64,000 nucleotides of DNA, from assembly GCA_049799955.1 (NCBI GenBank), contig JBARIW010000066.1, positions 1 through 64,000 on the forward strand, read 5' to 3'. The position numbers and the translations under genes are program-made. Source of the DNA: JBGTFE01 sp049799955. Its GTDB lineage: Bacteria > Acidobacteriota > Blastocatellia > Pyrinomonadales > Pyrinomonadaceae. Positions 8,968-18,676 of this stretch are shown one piece after another (position 1 is the first letter of the stretch; the number at the start of each line of letters is the position of its first letter). Below the pieces are notes generated by a model. It did not search any database. It saw only the letters and a program-made list of their open reading frames with translations, and was not told the origin of the DNA.

Positions 8968-10173
8968 ATGAAACTCTGGAAAAAAATCCTCCTCGTTCTG
9001 CTCGGCATTTTGCTGATTATCCAGATTCCGTTCATCTATCGACGCTTTCAAATCGGAAATCTCGCCGGCAAAATCAACACTTTAAACTCACAGAGAAAAG
9101 AAATTGCTGATTCGAATTTCAAAGATTACAAAGGCATCATTCACGCGCACACATTTCTCGGCGGGCACAGCAGCGGGCATTTTGACGAGCTTATCGCGGG
9201 CGCGAACGCGAACAATCTCGATTTTGTCCTGATGACCGAGCACACGTCGGAACAATACGACACGTCGGCTTTAACTTTGAACGGAGTTTACGGAAACACG
9301 CTGTTTGTCGGCGGGCAAGAGGCAAACACTTCAAGCGACGACAGATTTCTTCTCCTTCCGGGAAGCGCGGAAAGCGCGTCGGACGCGAAGCTCCAAACGC
9401 CGCAGTTTCTGGAAAAATATCACGCGCAAAATAAGCTTGCTCTGATAACTTATCCCGAAAAATTCAAAAGTTGGGACTCGAATTTTGACGGTATCGAGGT
9501 TTTCAGCCTGCACACGAACGCGAAAAAAGCTAATTGGTTTTACGCGCTGTTCGATTTAATCTGGTCGTTTCCCGCTTATCACGAGCTGACGATTGCCGAT
9601 TATTTCGAGCGTCCGGCAGAGAATCTGCAAAAATTCGACGAGATTACGACGCGAAAAAAATCGACTCTCTTTTCGGGCAGCGACGCGCACTCGAATATCG
9701 GTTTTCACCTGCTTGGCGACGACGCGGGAAATAAAATCATCAATCTTAAAATCGACCGCTACGAGACGATTTTTCGGCTTGTCCGGACACACGTTCTGCT
9801 CGAAAAAGATAAAGCTCTGACGCGCGAAAATCTGCTCGACGCGCTGAAAAAAGGACACGCGTTTGTCGGTTTCGATGTTTTAAGCGACACGACCGGATTT
9901 ACCTTTTCGGCAACGAGCGGCGCGGAAAATAAAATTCAGGGCGACGAAATAGCTCTGGCGCAGGGCGTGAAATTAAAGGCGAGCGCGCCGCAAACAGCGC
10001 ATTTCGTCATTTTCAGAAACGGCGTAAAAGCGGCGGAAGCCGGCGGAAATTCGGAAATGGATTTCGACGCCAACGAAGCCGGAACTTATCGCGTCGAAGT
10101 TTATCTCGATTCGCTCGGCAGAAATTTCGACAAAACGCCGTGGATAATTTCCAATCCGATATACGTGAAATAG
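8968..10173 (+). CDS. Membrane-anchored PHP-domain phosphoesterase-like protein
   Basis: A 401-residue protein with one N-terminal membrane helix (WKKILLVLLGILLIIQIPF). The PHP domain follows: GIIHAHTFLGGHSSGHFDEL supplies the HxH and further histidine ligands, VLMTEHTSEQ the next, and SGSDAHSNIGFH the late Asp/His pair (each quoted as key words). PHP proteins are metal-dependent phosphoesterases. The last 90 residues form a beta-rich domain (FVIFRNGVKAAEAGG, GTYRVEVYLD) that is common behind PHP domains in exported proteins. Location is probably the outer face of the inner membrane. The substrate is unknown. Confidence 0.82.
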   Translation: MKLWKKILLVLLGILLIIQIPFIYRRFQIGNLAGKINTLNSQRKEIADSNFKDYKGIIHAHTFLGGHSSGHFDELIAGANANNLDFVLMTEHTSEQYDTSALTLNGVYGNTLFVGGQEANTSSDDRFLLLPGSAESASDAKLQTPQFLEKYHAQNKLALITYPEKFKSWDSNFDGIEVFSLHTNAKKANWFYALFDLIWSFPAYHELTIADYFERPAENLQKFDEITTRKKSTLFSGSDAHSNIGFHLLGDDAGNKIINLKIDRYETIFRLVRTHVLLEKDKALTRENLLDALKKGHAFVGFDVLSDTTGFTFSATSGAENKIQGDEIALAQGVKLKASAPQTAHFVIFRNGVKAAEAGGNSEMDFDANEAGTYRVEVYLDSLGRNFDKTPWIISNPIYVK

Positions 10174-10250
10174 TTCAAAGTTCAAAGTTTAAGGTTCAAA
10201 GTTTGCGCCTTTGACTTTGAACCTTAAACTTTGAACTTTGAACCTTTTTT
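10173..10250 (+). terminator. 29-bp perfect inverted repeat of 7-bp words followed by a T run
   Basis: Arms at 10173-10201 and 10215-10243 are exact reverse complements, with a 13-base loop. The arms consist of TTCAAAG/TTTAAGG words with a 7-bp period. Six T residues follow (10245-10250), so this copy can act as an intrinsic terminator for the PHP gene. Confidence 0.85.
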
Positions 10251-10331
10251 CGCAAGCCAACGAAAAAGAATTTTGCGACATCAAAAAAGACGCAACAATT
10301 AAAAAAACTTTTAAGGTTTCCCTGTAAGATA

Positions 10332-12422
10332 ATGAAGCATTTTAATAAACTCGTATTTCAGATATTTGGATTTGTTCTGCTGTTTTCTTCCGTTGGCTTG
10401 GCACAGCAGGTTCAGCGTTCGGCGTTTGACGTTACGAATTACCGGATGGACGTGCAGCTTGTGCCGGATGAAAATAAATTGGGCGCGACGGTCGATGTCG
10501 ATTTCGTCCCGTTGGAAGACACGCGCACCGTAGCGTTTGAGCTGAACGGCTCGCTCAAAATCGACACTATCACACGCGTAAGCGCGACGACGCCGATTAC
10601 GACGACAACGACGAAAGGCAAGACGACAACTTCCTCGACCACGCCGCAAAATCAGGTTACATTTATTCAAGACCAGGTCGGCATTTCGGATTTGGGTCCG
10701 AGCGTGAAAATCGATTTGGGCGAAACGGTCGTCAAAGGCACGACCGTTACACTGCGCTTCAAATACAGCGGATTGCTGGTTACGCCTTCGGGAGGTCCGC
10801 TCCTGACGAAAAAGCTTGCGTATGTCGGCGAAAAGAACGGCTATTTGATGTATGCGGCGCGCTGGTTTCCCTTTCACGAATACGCGGCTGATTTATCGAC
10901 ATCCGACATCAGTATTTCGCTTCCCGCAGGTCTTCAGCTTGTCGGGTTCAGCGACGCGCCCGTTTCGCAAATCGGCGGAAAATATCGTTTCGTCAAAACC
11001 AAACCCGGACTCGTCGGAAACTTTGCATACGGCAGATATACAAGCAGAAATCTGCGCTTTGCCGATTATGAAATCCAGTTTTACACGGAACTTAACAACG
11101 ATACTTTGATTGGTTTATACGGCGAAACGCTCGGAAAAGCGCTCCAGTTTTACACGCAGAAATACGGCGCGGCGGACAATGGCAAGCGTTTGATTGTCGT
11201 TCAGATTGACGATGAAAGCCTCGATTTTTACTCGACACAGGGAATGATTTTTATGGCAAACCGCCTGTTCGAGCAGTCGCGCGAAATCACGCAGGAACGT
11301 CTCCAGCGCGAAGCCGCGTTTCAATGGTGGGGCTCGACGGTCGGCTTAAAATCTTTCGACGACGCGTGGATTTCGCAGGGCTTGGCTGAATACAGCGCGT
11401 ATTCTTTGCGCGAAAGTCAGGCAACGGGCGCGGCGCTCGATAATCTTCGCCGTGAATTGCTGGAAAAAGCTCTGACATTTGAACAAACTTCATCTTTGAC
11501 CAGAACGCCCGCGACGCTCGACGACCAATCGACCGCTTATCAATACATTATGTATGACAAGGGCGCGTTCGTTTTTCGCCTTTTGCGCGACACGCTCGGC
11601 GCGGAGAAATTTAACCAGTTGATGCGCACGTTTCTGGACAAATATCGCGGCAAAACCGCTTCGATTTACGATTTCGAACAGCTTACAAATCAGATTGCCG
11701 GAAAACCGATGCGTTATTTCTTCGCGCGCTGGGTCGATTCGACCGGCGTGCCGGAATTTCAGGTCGATTACCAGATTATCCGCACGCGCGCCGGAAAATT
11801 TATCGCTCGCGGAACGGTCAAGCAGAATTACGACAATTTGAATCTTCCGGTTGACGTGATGCTTCGCGCCGAAGGCGATAACGAGCTGCAAACCGTAACG
11901 GTCAACATCGACGATACGAGCGCGGATTTCAATATCGAATCGAACGGCAAGCCGCTCGCGGTTATCGTTGACCCGGACTTTAAGATTCTGCGAATTTCCG
12001 ACGACCTTCGGATTTCCTCAATCGCGCGACGCGGCATCGAACAGTTTAAGGAAGGCAAATACGTCGAAGCCGAACAGCAGTTTCAAGCCGCGCTCAAATT
12101 AGACCGCTCGAACGCGTGGATTTATTATCATCTCGGCTTGCTCTATCTCGAACAGCGCAACTACGATTTGGCGCTCGACAACTTCCGCGTCGTTCGCGAC
12201 CTCGGAACGCAGGGCTTGGCTCACCCGCAATGGCTCTACGTCTGGGCATTCATCAAGCTCGGCAACGCATACGACGCCAAAGGCGACCGAACCCGCGCCA
12301 TCGACGCCTATTCAAAAGCGGAAACGCTCGGCGACAACTACGGCAACGCGCAGGACGCCGTGAAAAAATACAAAGCGACGCCCTATGACCCGCGCGAGAA
12401 GCAAACAACGGCGGTAAAATAA
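10332..12422 (+). CDS. M1 (gluzincin) peptidase-like protein lacking the zinc site, with TPR
   Basis: A 696-residue exported protein with a signal peptide ending at GLAQQ. The first 200 residues resemble the saddle-like N-domain of M1 aminopeptidases. The core has the expected FQWWGSTVGLKSFDDAWISQGLAEY, but the zinc motif HExxH reads REAAF near residue 325 and the downstream NEG glutamate is Gln (SQG). All three zinc ligands are therefore missing. The C-terminal 150 residues hold TPRs (IEQFKEGKYVEAEQQFQAAL and two more). It is probably a non-catalytic scaffold or receptor derived from an M1 peptidase. The frame is intact, which argues for a working protein rather than decay. Confidence 0.82.
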   Translation: MKHFNKLVFQIFGFVLLFSSVGLAQQVQRSAFDVTNYRMDVQLVPDENKLGATVDVDFVPLEDTRTVAFELNGSLKIDTITRVSATTPITTTTTKGKTTTSSTTPQNQVTFIQDQVGISDLGPSVKIDLGETVVKGTTVTLRFKYSGLLVTPSGGPLLTKKLAYVGEKNGYLMYAARWFPFHEYAADLSTSDISISLPAGLQLVGFSDAPVSQIGGKYRFVKTKPGLVGNFAYGRYTSRNLRFADYEIQFYTELNNDTLIGLYGETLGKALQFYTQKYGAADNGKRLIVVQIDDESLDFYSTQGMIFMANRLFEQSREITQERLQREAAFQWWGSTVGLKSFDDAWISQGLAEYSAYSLRESQATGAALDNLRRELLEKALTFEQTSSLTRTPATLDDQSTAYQYIMYDKGAFVFRLLRDTLGAEKFNQLMRTFLDKYRGKTASIYDFEQLTNQIAGKPMRYFFARWVDSTGVPEFQVDYQIIRTRAGKFIARGTVKQNYDNLNLPVDVMLRAEGDNELQTVTVNIDDTSADFNIESNGKPLAVIVDPDFKILRISDDLRISSIARRGIEQFKEGKYVEAEQQFQAALKLDRSNAWIYYHLGLLYLEQRNYDLALDNFRVVRDLGTQGLAHPQWLYVWAFIKLGNAYDAKGDRTRAIDAYSKAETLGDNYGNAQDAVKKYKATPYDPREKQTTAVK

Positions 12423-12431
12423 CGAATAGCG

Positions 12432-12467
12432 AAAAGGGCGAGAAGGTTAATTTCTTCTCGCCCTTTT
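12432..12467. terminator. Bidirectional terminator with GGGCGAGAAG stem
   Basis: A perfect 14-bp inverted repeat (12432-12445 and 12454-12467), loop 8, A run before and T run after, between convergent genes. The stem core GGCGAGAAG also forms the terminator at 14843-14876. Confidence 0.9.
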
Positions 12468-12485
12468 TGCAATCATGATAAAAAC

Positions 12486-13802
12486 TTACGGAGCGGTTAT
12501 CAGAAAAACATCCCAAGCCCAGCGTCCGAGCTGAGCGTCCTGCGCGTCTCGAACTTTCGCCCGGTACTTGAACTGATTGCCGAACTCATCAGTTCTGTTC
12601 GATTGATGGTAATCAAGCTCCATTTTCCTCAATCCCAGTTCATCGAGCGTATGCAGCTCGCTCAATTCCGACACACCGTTGTGATTAGTGTCCTGCCACA
12701 ATCTCAGGCTGCTGAAAATCGTGTCCTGCTGCGATATTTTGCCGTCGTCGTTTCCGCCGTTAGCCGTCTTATCATATTTAGCTAAGGCGAGAAAACCGTT
12801 TCGCTCTTCGCCCTGCGGTGGAACAGGCTGCGGCGTAAAGTTGCCGAACAGTTCTTTGCCGCTGTCAATCAAACCGTTTTCGTTGCGGTCAAGTGCCAGC
12901 CACGCGTCGTCGGAGTTTGTAGAAGTCCATGAAATCCGTTCCTTAACCCCATCACGGTTAAGGTCGAAGAGAACTCCGCCGGCAAAATCTGTCAGATTAA
13001 AGCCGTTGCCTGAAATATCTATCAAAATCGGAGAACCGGGAGGAACCCAAGGCGCGCACTGGCAGGTATCAGGATTCCACGGATGCTCCGAATCGCAATC
13101 GCTCGGGTCTATCGGTCTTTCTGCGCCGTTTTTAACGCTGTCTTCAGAGATACTCATACGACAACCACTGGTTGGCGGAATCGGGCAAATCTGAAATTGC
13201 GCCACATCACACGATGTAGGTCCATCGTGACCGCCTGTCGCATTAAGATTGGTAGTAGAAGGAAGCGTCATGGCTGATCTATTCTGCCCACACGTAACAC
13301 ACTCGTCTAAAGCGAAAGTGTGACCTAATTCGTGCGAAACAACCTGCGTGAAAGCTGTTGAGTTGGTTACTCCGGGATTAATGTCTATAAAAGAGTCGCC
13401 GCGGCATCCGTTATACGCAAACCCGCGGGTTTCACCTTGAGCATCGGGATAATGCGCGGGGATGACGTTACTGATAAAAAGAAGAGGATTACCGCCGTAC
13501 GGTGCGCCGGGACCGGCAGTAGCGGGCGTCTTCTCTACAAAACTGACATTAGCCACGCCGGTATTGCCCCATTTTCCGAGTTGACCGGTAATAATCGATT
13601 TTCTATCGGGGCTAAAAGTCGGGTCAATCAAAACATGGACGGTAGCATCTTGTCTCCATGATACGTTAACCGCCTGTTGCGGCGGCGAATCACATTTGGA
13701 TATGTATGCCTGGACTGTTTTTTGTGTTTTCGGGATAACTGAGGAGGAAACGCAGCAGACTAAGATAATCAGGAAGATAATCAGGAGGCGCTTATGTTTC
13801 AT
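12486..13802 (-). CDS. Secreted metzincin-like metalloprotease with EF-hand-like loops
   Basis: A 438-residue exported protein with an N-terminal hydrophobic signal or anchor. VVSHELGHTFALDECVTCG near residue 160 holds an HExxH, but the metzincin third-ligand spacing HExxHxxGxxH/D is altered: Ala replaces the Gly, and the position of the third ligand is Glu, with an Asp just before it. A Cys-rich linker follows (CDSEHPWNPDTCQCAPW). The C-terminal region has loops such as FDLNRDGVKE and LDRNENGLIDSGKELFGNF that resemble calcium-binding EF-hand loops. Its start overlaps the upstream stop by an ATGA, so it is coupled to the 13799-14602 gene. Peptidase activity is plausible but not certain. Confidence 0.75.
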   Translation of the reverse strand: MKHKRLLIIFLIILVCCVSSSVIPKTQKTVQAYISKCDSPPQQAVNVSWRQDATVHVLIDPTFSPDRKSIITGQLGKWGNTGVANVSFVEKTPATAGPGAPYGGNPLLFISNVIPAHYPDAQGETRGFAYNGCRGDSFIDINPGVTNSTAFTQVVSHELGHTFALDECVTCGQNRSAMTLPSTTNLNATGGHDGPTSCDVAQFQICPIPPTSGCRMSISEDSVKNGAERPIDPSDCDSEHPWNPDTCQCAPWVPPGSPILIDISGNGFNLTDFAGGVLFDLNRDGVKERISWTSTNSDDAWLALDRNENGLIDSGKELFGNFTPQPVPPQGEERNGFLALAKYDKTANGGNDDGKISQQDTIFSSLRLWQDTNHNGVSELSELHTLDELGLRKMELDYHQSNRTDEFGNQFKYRAKVRDAQDAQLGRWAWDVFLITAP

Positions 13803-14602
13803 TGTTTCCCTCCTCCTTCCGCCAAAACGGTTTGTAAAGCCGCTTGCAAATCCTGTCGAAGGCGCTGCTCGTCAGCATCTCTGTATTGAGCAAAAGACAA
13901 ATCACTTCTCGGATCTTTATTATTTTCTCCGTCGAGCGGCGCAATTTTGCCGTTTGAGAGTTTGTATCCGGTTAAAATCAGATAGTCGCCGTCTGATATT
14001 TTATTTAAAAATAAAAAATACCGCTCTCCTTTCTGCGGCATTCCCTGTTTATCTATTCTGTATTTATTAATTCTGCCGGAAGCGAATCGAACGGAGCCTC
14101 CGACACGGTTAGCTGATATTTTATTTTTTAAGTTGATGGAATTGTCCGCGTCCTTAAAAATCTCCGTAACACTTATCACGAACTCGGAATAAATTCCCCT
14201 TTTATTATCGGAGAAATGCGCCGCCGTATCCGTAACTTCCCCGACAACGACGGCAGAAGACTGAGCGACGGGCAGCGCCGGCAGTCCAATCCACCAACGG
14301 CTGATTATCGGAAGAGGCTCCACGCCCGGCGGCAGTTCGGTTATCTGCTTACTCATGTCGGGAGAACCGAGAGAATTAAAATATCTGCTCTTGTCCGCCG
14401 ATTCCTGATTAAACGGCTTTTGAAGTTCGGTTTCATAGTCCAATACCGGCGCGTCATTGTTTTCAATCTGTTGTAATTTGATGAACGAAGCGGTATTCTG
14501 GTTTCGTCTATCGGTTTGACTGTGAATTGTTGCCGTCACCGTAATAATTGACGTGATAACGACCAAACCGAAAATTAAATAAATATTAGATTTGTTCTTC
14601 AT
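13799..14602 (-). CDS. Secreted protein of unknown function, coupled to the metalloprotease
   Basis: A 267-residue protein with an N-terminal membrane or signal segment (NIYLIFGLVVITSIITVTA). AAGGAGG sits eight bases before the ATG. The mature part has a low-complexity polar stretch, then a beta-rich domain starting with SSAVVVGEVTDTAAHFSDNKRG and containing VISVTEIFKD and GERYFLFLNKI. This domain looks like an OB- or TIMP-like barrel seen in exported proteins, but I cannot name it. Coupling to a protease by a 4-base overlap raises the possibility of an inhibitor or a chaperone for it; that is inference only. Confidence 0.65.
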   Translation of the reverse strand: MKNKSNIYLIFGLVVITSIITVTATIHSQTDRRNQNTASFIKLQQIENNDAPVLDYETELQKPFNQESADKSRYFNSLGSPDMSKQITELPPGVEPLPIISRWWIGLPALPVAQSSAVVVGEVTDTAAHFSDNKRGIYSEFVISVTEIFKDADNSINLKNKISANRVGGSVRFASGRINKYRIDKQGMPQKGERYFLFLNKISDGDYLILTGYKLSNGKIAPLDGENNKDPRSDLSFAQYRDADEQRLRQDLQAALQTVLAEGGGKQ

Positions 14603-14901
14603 GGAAAATCCTCCTTAAAGGTCAAAACCTTTAACGCTTAGAATGTTATATTTTAAAGAGTTGTTTGGTCTTTGGAAGCTAAACTACTGCTTGAAATTGG
14701 GACGCAAACAATAAATTGCAAACTGACAGCGTGAATTATGAAGGCAATTTTTTTTTGTGTCAAATAAAATCTGATGAGTTGACTATAAAACTTGCAAATA
14801 AGTATTTATCAAGCCGTAAACTCCGAATATTTCGCAAAGGCAAAAAGGCGAGAAGAAATTAATCTTCTCGCCTTTTCTTTTGCCTATGTGATGCGCCTGC
14901 C
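14603..14901. other. Intergenic region without a gene
   Basis: 299 bp between two minus-strand genes. It holds the terminator of the upstream-lying receptor gene at 14843-14876 and, next to 14602, the upstream region of the 13799-14602 gene, including AAGGAGG. I see no conserved RNA or reading frame in it. Confidence 0.6.
14843..14876 (-). terminator. Hairpin terminator with GGCGAGAAG stem
   Basis: Inverted repeat AAAAGGCGAGAAGA/TCTTCTCGCCTTTT with an 8-base loop just past the stop of the receptor gene. A and T runs flank it, so it could work in both directions. Confidence 0.85.
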
Positions 14902-17900
14902 TTAGAAATTGAATCTCAAAGCAAACTGAATCTGGCGGTTTGTTCCCAAGCCGACGGTTCTTTCGACGGTCGAGCGAAGCTGTCCGAAGGTTGCGCCGGC
15001 GCTGGTTTGCGTGAATGCCTGTCCGGGCTGCAAGCCGCTCGAAAGCGTGTAAGCCGCGCCTGCGACGCTCAGGGTCGGAAGCGCGTTGTTCAGCGTAACG
15101 GACGGGTTAGCGAAGTTCGTTATGTTGAAGACGTTGAAAACTTCGGTGCGAAACTCGACGTTCATCGTCTCATTGATGCGGAACTTTTTGCCTAAAACAA
15201 GGTCGAACTGGCGAAAAACCGGACCGTCGAGAGCGTTGCGCGGCAAATCGCCGTAAGTTCCAGCCAAAGGAATCGAAAATGCCGCCGGATTGATAATATT
15301 CCGGTCATTGTCGACATAAAACGATTGTCCGGCGACGATATTCGGACGGCGAATGTTGCGCGACGCTCCGCCGCCGGGCGTGTTGACGACGACCGCGAAT
15401 CCGACGGGAAGCGGAACGCCCGTGCTCGGATTCGTGCCGAGATTGGCGGTAAAACCCTGCGGAACATTTGTCGTGCCGACCGCACATCCGGCAGCAGCCT
15501 GACAAACCGCGACCGTATCGGGACGCACGACGAGAACTTCGAGCGGCAGACCGCTTCTCGCATTCAAAATTCCGCCGGCTTCCCAGCCGCCTAAAAGAAA
15601 GTTTCCGATGCCGCCGAGATTAAATTTCCTGTTTTTGCCAACCGGCAAATCGTAGAGCGCCGAAAGATTGAACGTGTGGCGAACGTCGAAATTGTTTCTG
15701 CCGCGGTCGGCTTCAAAATTATCGAGCTGCGCCGATGTTCTCGCCTCGTTCGAGCCTGCGGTCGTGCCTTCGCTGTTGGCGAAACTGTATTGCGCGTTGA
15801 GCGTCAAGCCCGTGTTAAAGCGTCGCGACAGAGATATTTGCAGCGCGTTGTATTTGTCGTCGCCGCCCGAAGTTTTGTAATCGATTTCGGCAAACGGCTG
15901 TTGCTGCGTCGTGCCGGAAAGAATATCGAACTGGCGAACGGTGTTAAATCCGACGACCTGTCCCGCCGCGTTTGTGCGGTTGATAACGCCGACGCCTGAG
16001 GGCAGATTCGCGCCGTTCAAAATAGTCGTCGAGCCGGGCAAAATCCGGTTGGCGACGCTTCGCAGAAACAAATTGCGTCCCTGACTTCCGACATAAGCGA
16101 TGGTCGAAACCATCTTATACGGCAATTCCTGCTGCCACGAAAAGCTGTATTGATAAACCGTTTCGGGAATCCGGTAATCGCTCGAATAAGCGCGCGGCTG
16201 GTAGCGCCGGTTGGTCGGCGTGTTGATAAAATTGCTGACAATCGCCGGAATATTTGCCGGAAACGCGAGCAAAGAGCCGCTCGTAATCGTCGAGGAAATG
16301 CGGTCGCTTTCAATCGGCTGAATCTGGTCTTCGGTTTGCCCCGGTCCGTAATAGATTCCGAAACCGCCGCGCAGAACGGTTTTGCCGCCCGCGAAAAATC
16401 CTTCTTTATTAACATTCGGCGACCACGTCAGCGCGACGCGCGGACCGAAGTTGGTTTTTGAAGATTTGAACGCCGCCTCGCTCGAATCGCGCAAAGCTCC
16501 GGTCGTAATATCGAACAAAACCTGCGCGTTGTTCGCTTCGCGCAGAGGCGTGTAATACTCGTAGCGCAAGCCGTAGCTCAAAGTTAAACTCGGTGTGATT
16601 TTCCATTCGTCCTGCGCGTAGCCGATGTAATATTCCTGCTCCGCCAGACGCTCGCCCGTAAAGCCGTTATTAAACGGGCTTGCGGCGGAAACGTCGCCGA
16701 GATATTGAACCGACGCGGGCGTGTTTGCCAGAAACGCGTTCAGATTTGAAAACGTGTAAGTCGTGCCGCCGAGACGGTCTGTGTAAAGGCGAATCAGGCG
16801 AACTTCCGCGCCGAATTTCAGATTGTGTCGCCCGCGCGTCCAGTTAAGGCTGTCGATAAACGAAAGCGAATACGGTGTGTACGGCTGTCCGCGCCCGTTC
16901 GTCGCCGAGTTTGCGCGAACCAAGCCGCCCGGAATCGAGATGCCGGAAGAACTTCCCTGACCGGCGATGCCGGAATTGGCGACGCTGCCCGAAATATTAA
17001 TCGTTACGGCGGAAAGGTCGATGCCGCTGACGGTCGGCGCAAAACCGTTGATGCGCGTTCTGGCGGCGTTGTAGCCGAGACGAAATTCGTTGACTTTGTT
17101 CGTTCCGATAATCGACTGCCAGCCGAGAACGCCGTTTTGCGGAACGGCTTCGATTGTAACGCGCCGACCGGAAATGCCTTCCGGTCTTTCGTCCGTTCCC
17201 TGGTCGCGGAAAAAGCGCAGGTAAAAGCTGTTTGCCTGATTATATTTATAATCGAGCCGCAGCGAAAAAGCGTTTTCGTTCGTCTTTGCTTCGTCCTGAA
17301 GCTGCAAAATTTCAAAACCCGGCGCGGTCGTCGCGCCTGCCAGAACGACCGCCGCATCCGAGCGAAACGCGCGGATAAACGGCTGAATCGCGGGATTTAC
17401 CGGCGTCGAAGTTCCCGGAATGAGCGCGCCGGATTGCGCGAGCGCGAGACTCGGCGCGGCTTCGACGAAGTTCAGACCGCTTCGGACGCGATAGCCTTCG
17501 TATGAAAAAAAGAAAAAGAGTTTGTCCTTGATAATCGCTCCGCCAAGCGAGCCGCCGAACTGGTCTAATTTCAGAGAGCTTTTCGGAATTCCCGGCTGGA
17601 TGTTATCGAAAAAGTTTCTGGCGTCGAGCGAGTCGCGGCGCAAATATTCAAACAGCGAGCCGTGAAATTTGTTTCCGCCCGATTTCGTAACGACGTTGAT
17701 TTGCCCGCCCGTTCCCGTTCCGTATTCGGCGGGAAAGTTGGACGAATCGACGCGAAATTCCTGCACGTTTTCAAGGCTTGATTGCAGGCGAAAGGGCGAA
17801 GGAAGCTCGCCGTTCAAGTTTCCGGGCGAAGCGTCGATAATCGCCGTTCCTTCAACTCCGTCGTATCGAATCACGTTTTGCTGGACGGCGCGACCGGAAA

Positions 17901-18438
17901 AACGTATGTCGCTGAAAGTTCCCGAACCGCTGTTGATTGCGCCCGGCGCTTGCAGGTAAAGCTGCGAAAGCTGGCGACCGTTGACGGGCAAGCCTTTTAC
18001 TTCGCGCTCGTTGACATTTGCGCTCATCGAAGCCGAAGCCGTGTTAATCGCCGCTTCCGATTCGCTCACGACGTTGACAACGGCGGTCGCGCCTTCGGGC
18101 TGCAAGCTGACGTTGAAATTAAATTCCTGCCCGACGACGAGCTGTACGTTTTTGCTTTCGGCGACGGCAAACGTGGTCTTGCTGACAGTAATCGTGTAGT
18201 AAGAAGCTTTCAGCGCGGTTACGATATACGCGCCTTCGCCGTTTGTAATAACGGTGCGCTCTTCGCCCGTTTTTTCGTTTTTCACCAGAACCGCCGCGCC
18301 CGGAAGAACAGCGCCCGCCGCGTCCGTTACAGCCCCGACGATTCGCGCCCGGTCGGTCTGCGCAAATAAATTTAATGTTAATAAAAGGCTTAAGCCAGCG
18401 GCTAAAGCGAAAGTCTTAAATCTTGAATTGGATTGCAT
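14902..18438 (-). CDS. Oar-like TonB-dependent outer-membrane receptor
   Basis: A 1178-residue protein with a signal peptide ending near NLFAQ. A carboxypeptidase-regulatory-like beta-sandwich occupies about 28-115 (ARIVGAVTDAAGAVLPGAAV), a TonB plug-like domain about 140-260 (VKGLPVNGRQLSQLYLQAPG, QINVVTKSGGNKFHG), and the rest is a long beta-barrel ending in RQIQFALRFNF, whose final Phe is typical of barrel proteins. This is the architecture of the Oar/Cna-like receptors that are strongly expanded in Acidobacteriota. They are thought to import or bind large substrates or to export proteins. No TonB/ExbBD gene is in the window. Upstream lies the phased repeat array. Confidence 0.9.
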   Translation of the reverse strand: MQSNSRFKTFALAAGLSLLLTLNLFAQTDRARIVGAVTDAAGAVLPGAAVLVKNEKTGEERTVITNGEGAYIVTALKASYYTITVSKTTFAVAESKNVQLVVGQEFNFNVSLQPEGATAVVNVVSESEAAINTASASMSANVNEREVKGLPVNGRQLSQLYLQAPGAINSGSGTFSDIRFSGRAVQQNVIRYDGVEGTAIIDASPGNLNGELPSPFRLQSSLENVQEFRVDSSNFPAEYGTGTGGQINVVTKSGGNKFHGSLFEYLRRDSLDARNFFDNIQPGIPKSSLKLDQFGGSLGGAIIKDKLFFFFSYEGYRVRSGLNFVEAAPSLALAQSGALIPGTSTPVNPAIQPFIRAFRSDAAVVLAGATTAPGFEILQLQDEAKTNENAFSLRLDYKYNQANSFYLRFFRDQGTDERPEGISGRRVTIEAVPQNGVLGWQSIIGTNKVNEFRLGYNAARTRINGFAPTVSGIDLSAVTINISGSVANSGIAGQGSSSGISIPGGLVRANSATNGRGQPYTPYSLSFIDSLNWTRGRHNLKFGAEVRLIRLYTDRLGGTTYTFSNLNAFLANTPASVQYLGDVSAASPFNNGFTGERLAEQEYYIGYAQDEWKITPSLTLSYGLRYEYYTPLREANNAQVLFDITTGALRDSSEAAFKSSKTNFGPRVALTWSPNVNKEGFFAGGKTVLRGGFGIYYGPGQTEDQIQPIESDRISSTITSGSLLAFPANIPAIVSNFINTPTNRRYQPRAYSSDYRIPETVYQYSFSWQQELPYKMVSTIAYVGSQGRNLFLRSVANRILPGSTTILNGANLPSGVGVINRTNAAGQVVGFNTVRQFDILSGTTQQQPFAEIDYKTSGGDDKYNALQISLSRRFNTGLTLNAQYSFANSEGTTAGSNEARTSAQLDNFEADRGRNNFDVRHTFNLSALYDLPVGKNRKFNLGGIGNFLLGGWEAGGILNARSGLPLEVLVVRPDTVAVCQAAAGCAVGTTNVPQGFTANLGTNPSTGVPLPVGFAVVVNTPGGGASRNIRRPNIVAGQSFYVDNDRNIINPAAFSIPLAGTYGDLPRNALDGPVFRQFDLVLGKKFRINETMNVEFRTEVFNVFNITNFANPSVTLNNALPTLSVAGAAYTLSSGLQPGQAFTQTSAGATFGQLRSTVERTVGLGTNRQIQFALRFNF

Positions 18439-18676
18439 AAATTCTCCTAAATAAAATCGGGCGGCTTGATAGACCAGTGCCCATCTGAAACCGCGCGGAT
18501 AATTTTTCAGTATTGCTTTTGTAAAATTGACTTCAAAAAGCAGGATAAGCGCGCGAAGTTAAAGCCAAGTGAAATGTATGTTAAATGAATGTTAATTTGC
18601 CGGAGAATTTAAAGCGTGAATTGAAGATTTGTAAGGCGAGATGAGGTTGAAAACATATTTTTAGAGCAATATTTGT

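Noticed and set aside
10311..10877. Minus-strand frame of 188 codons
   Set aside because: Lies over the signal peptide and N-domain of the M1-like gene and is extremely Arg-rich, as antisense frames in this window usually are.
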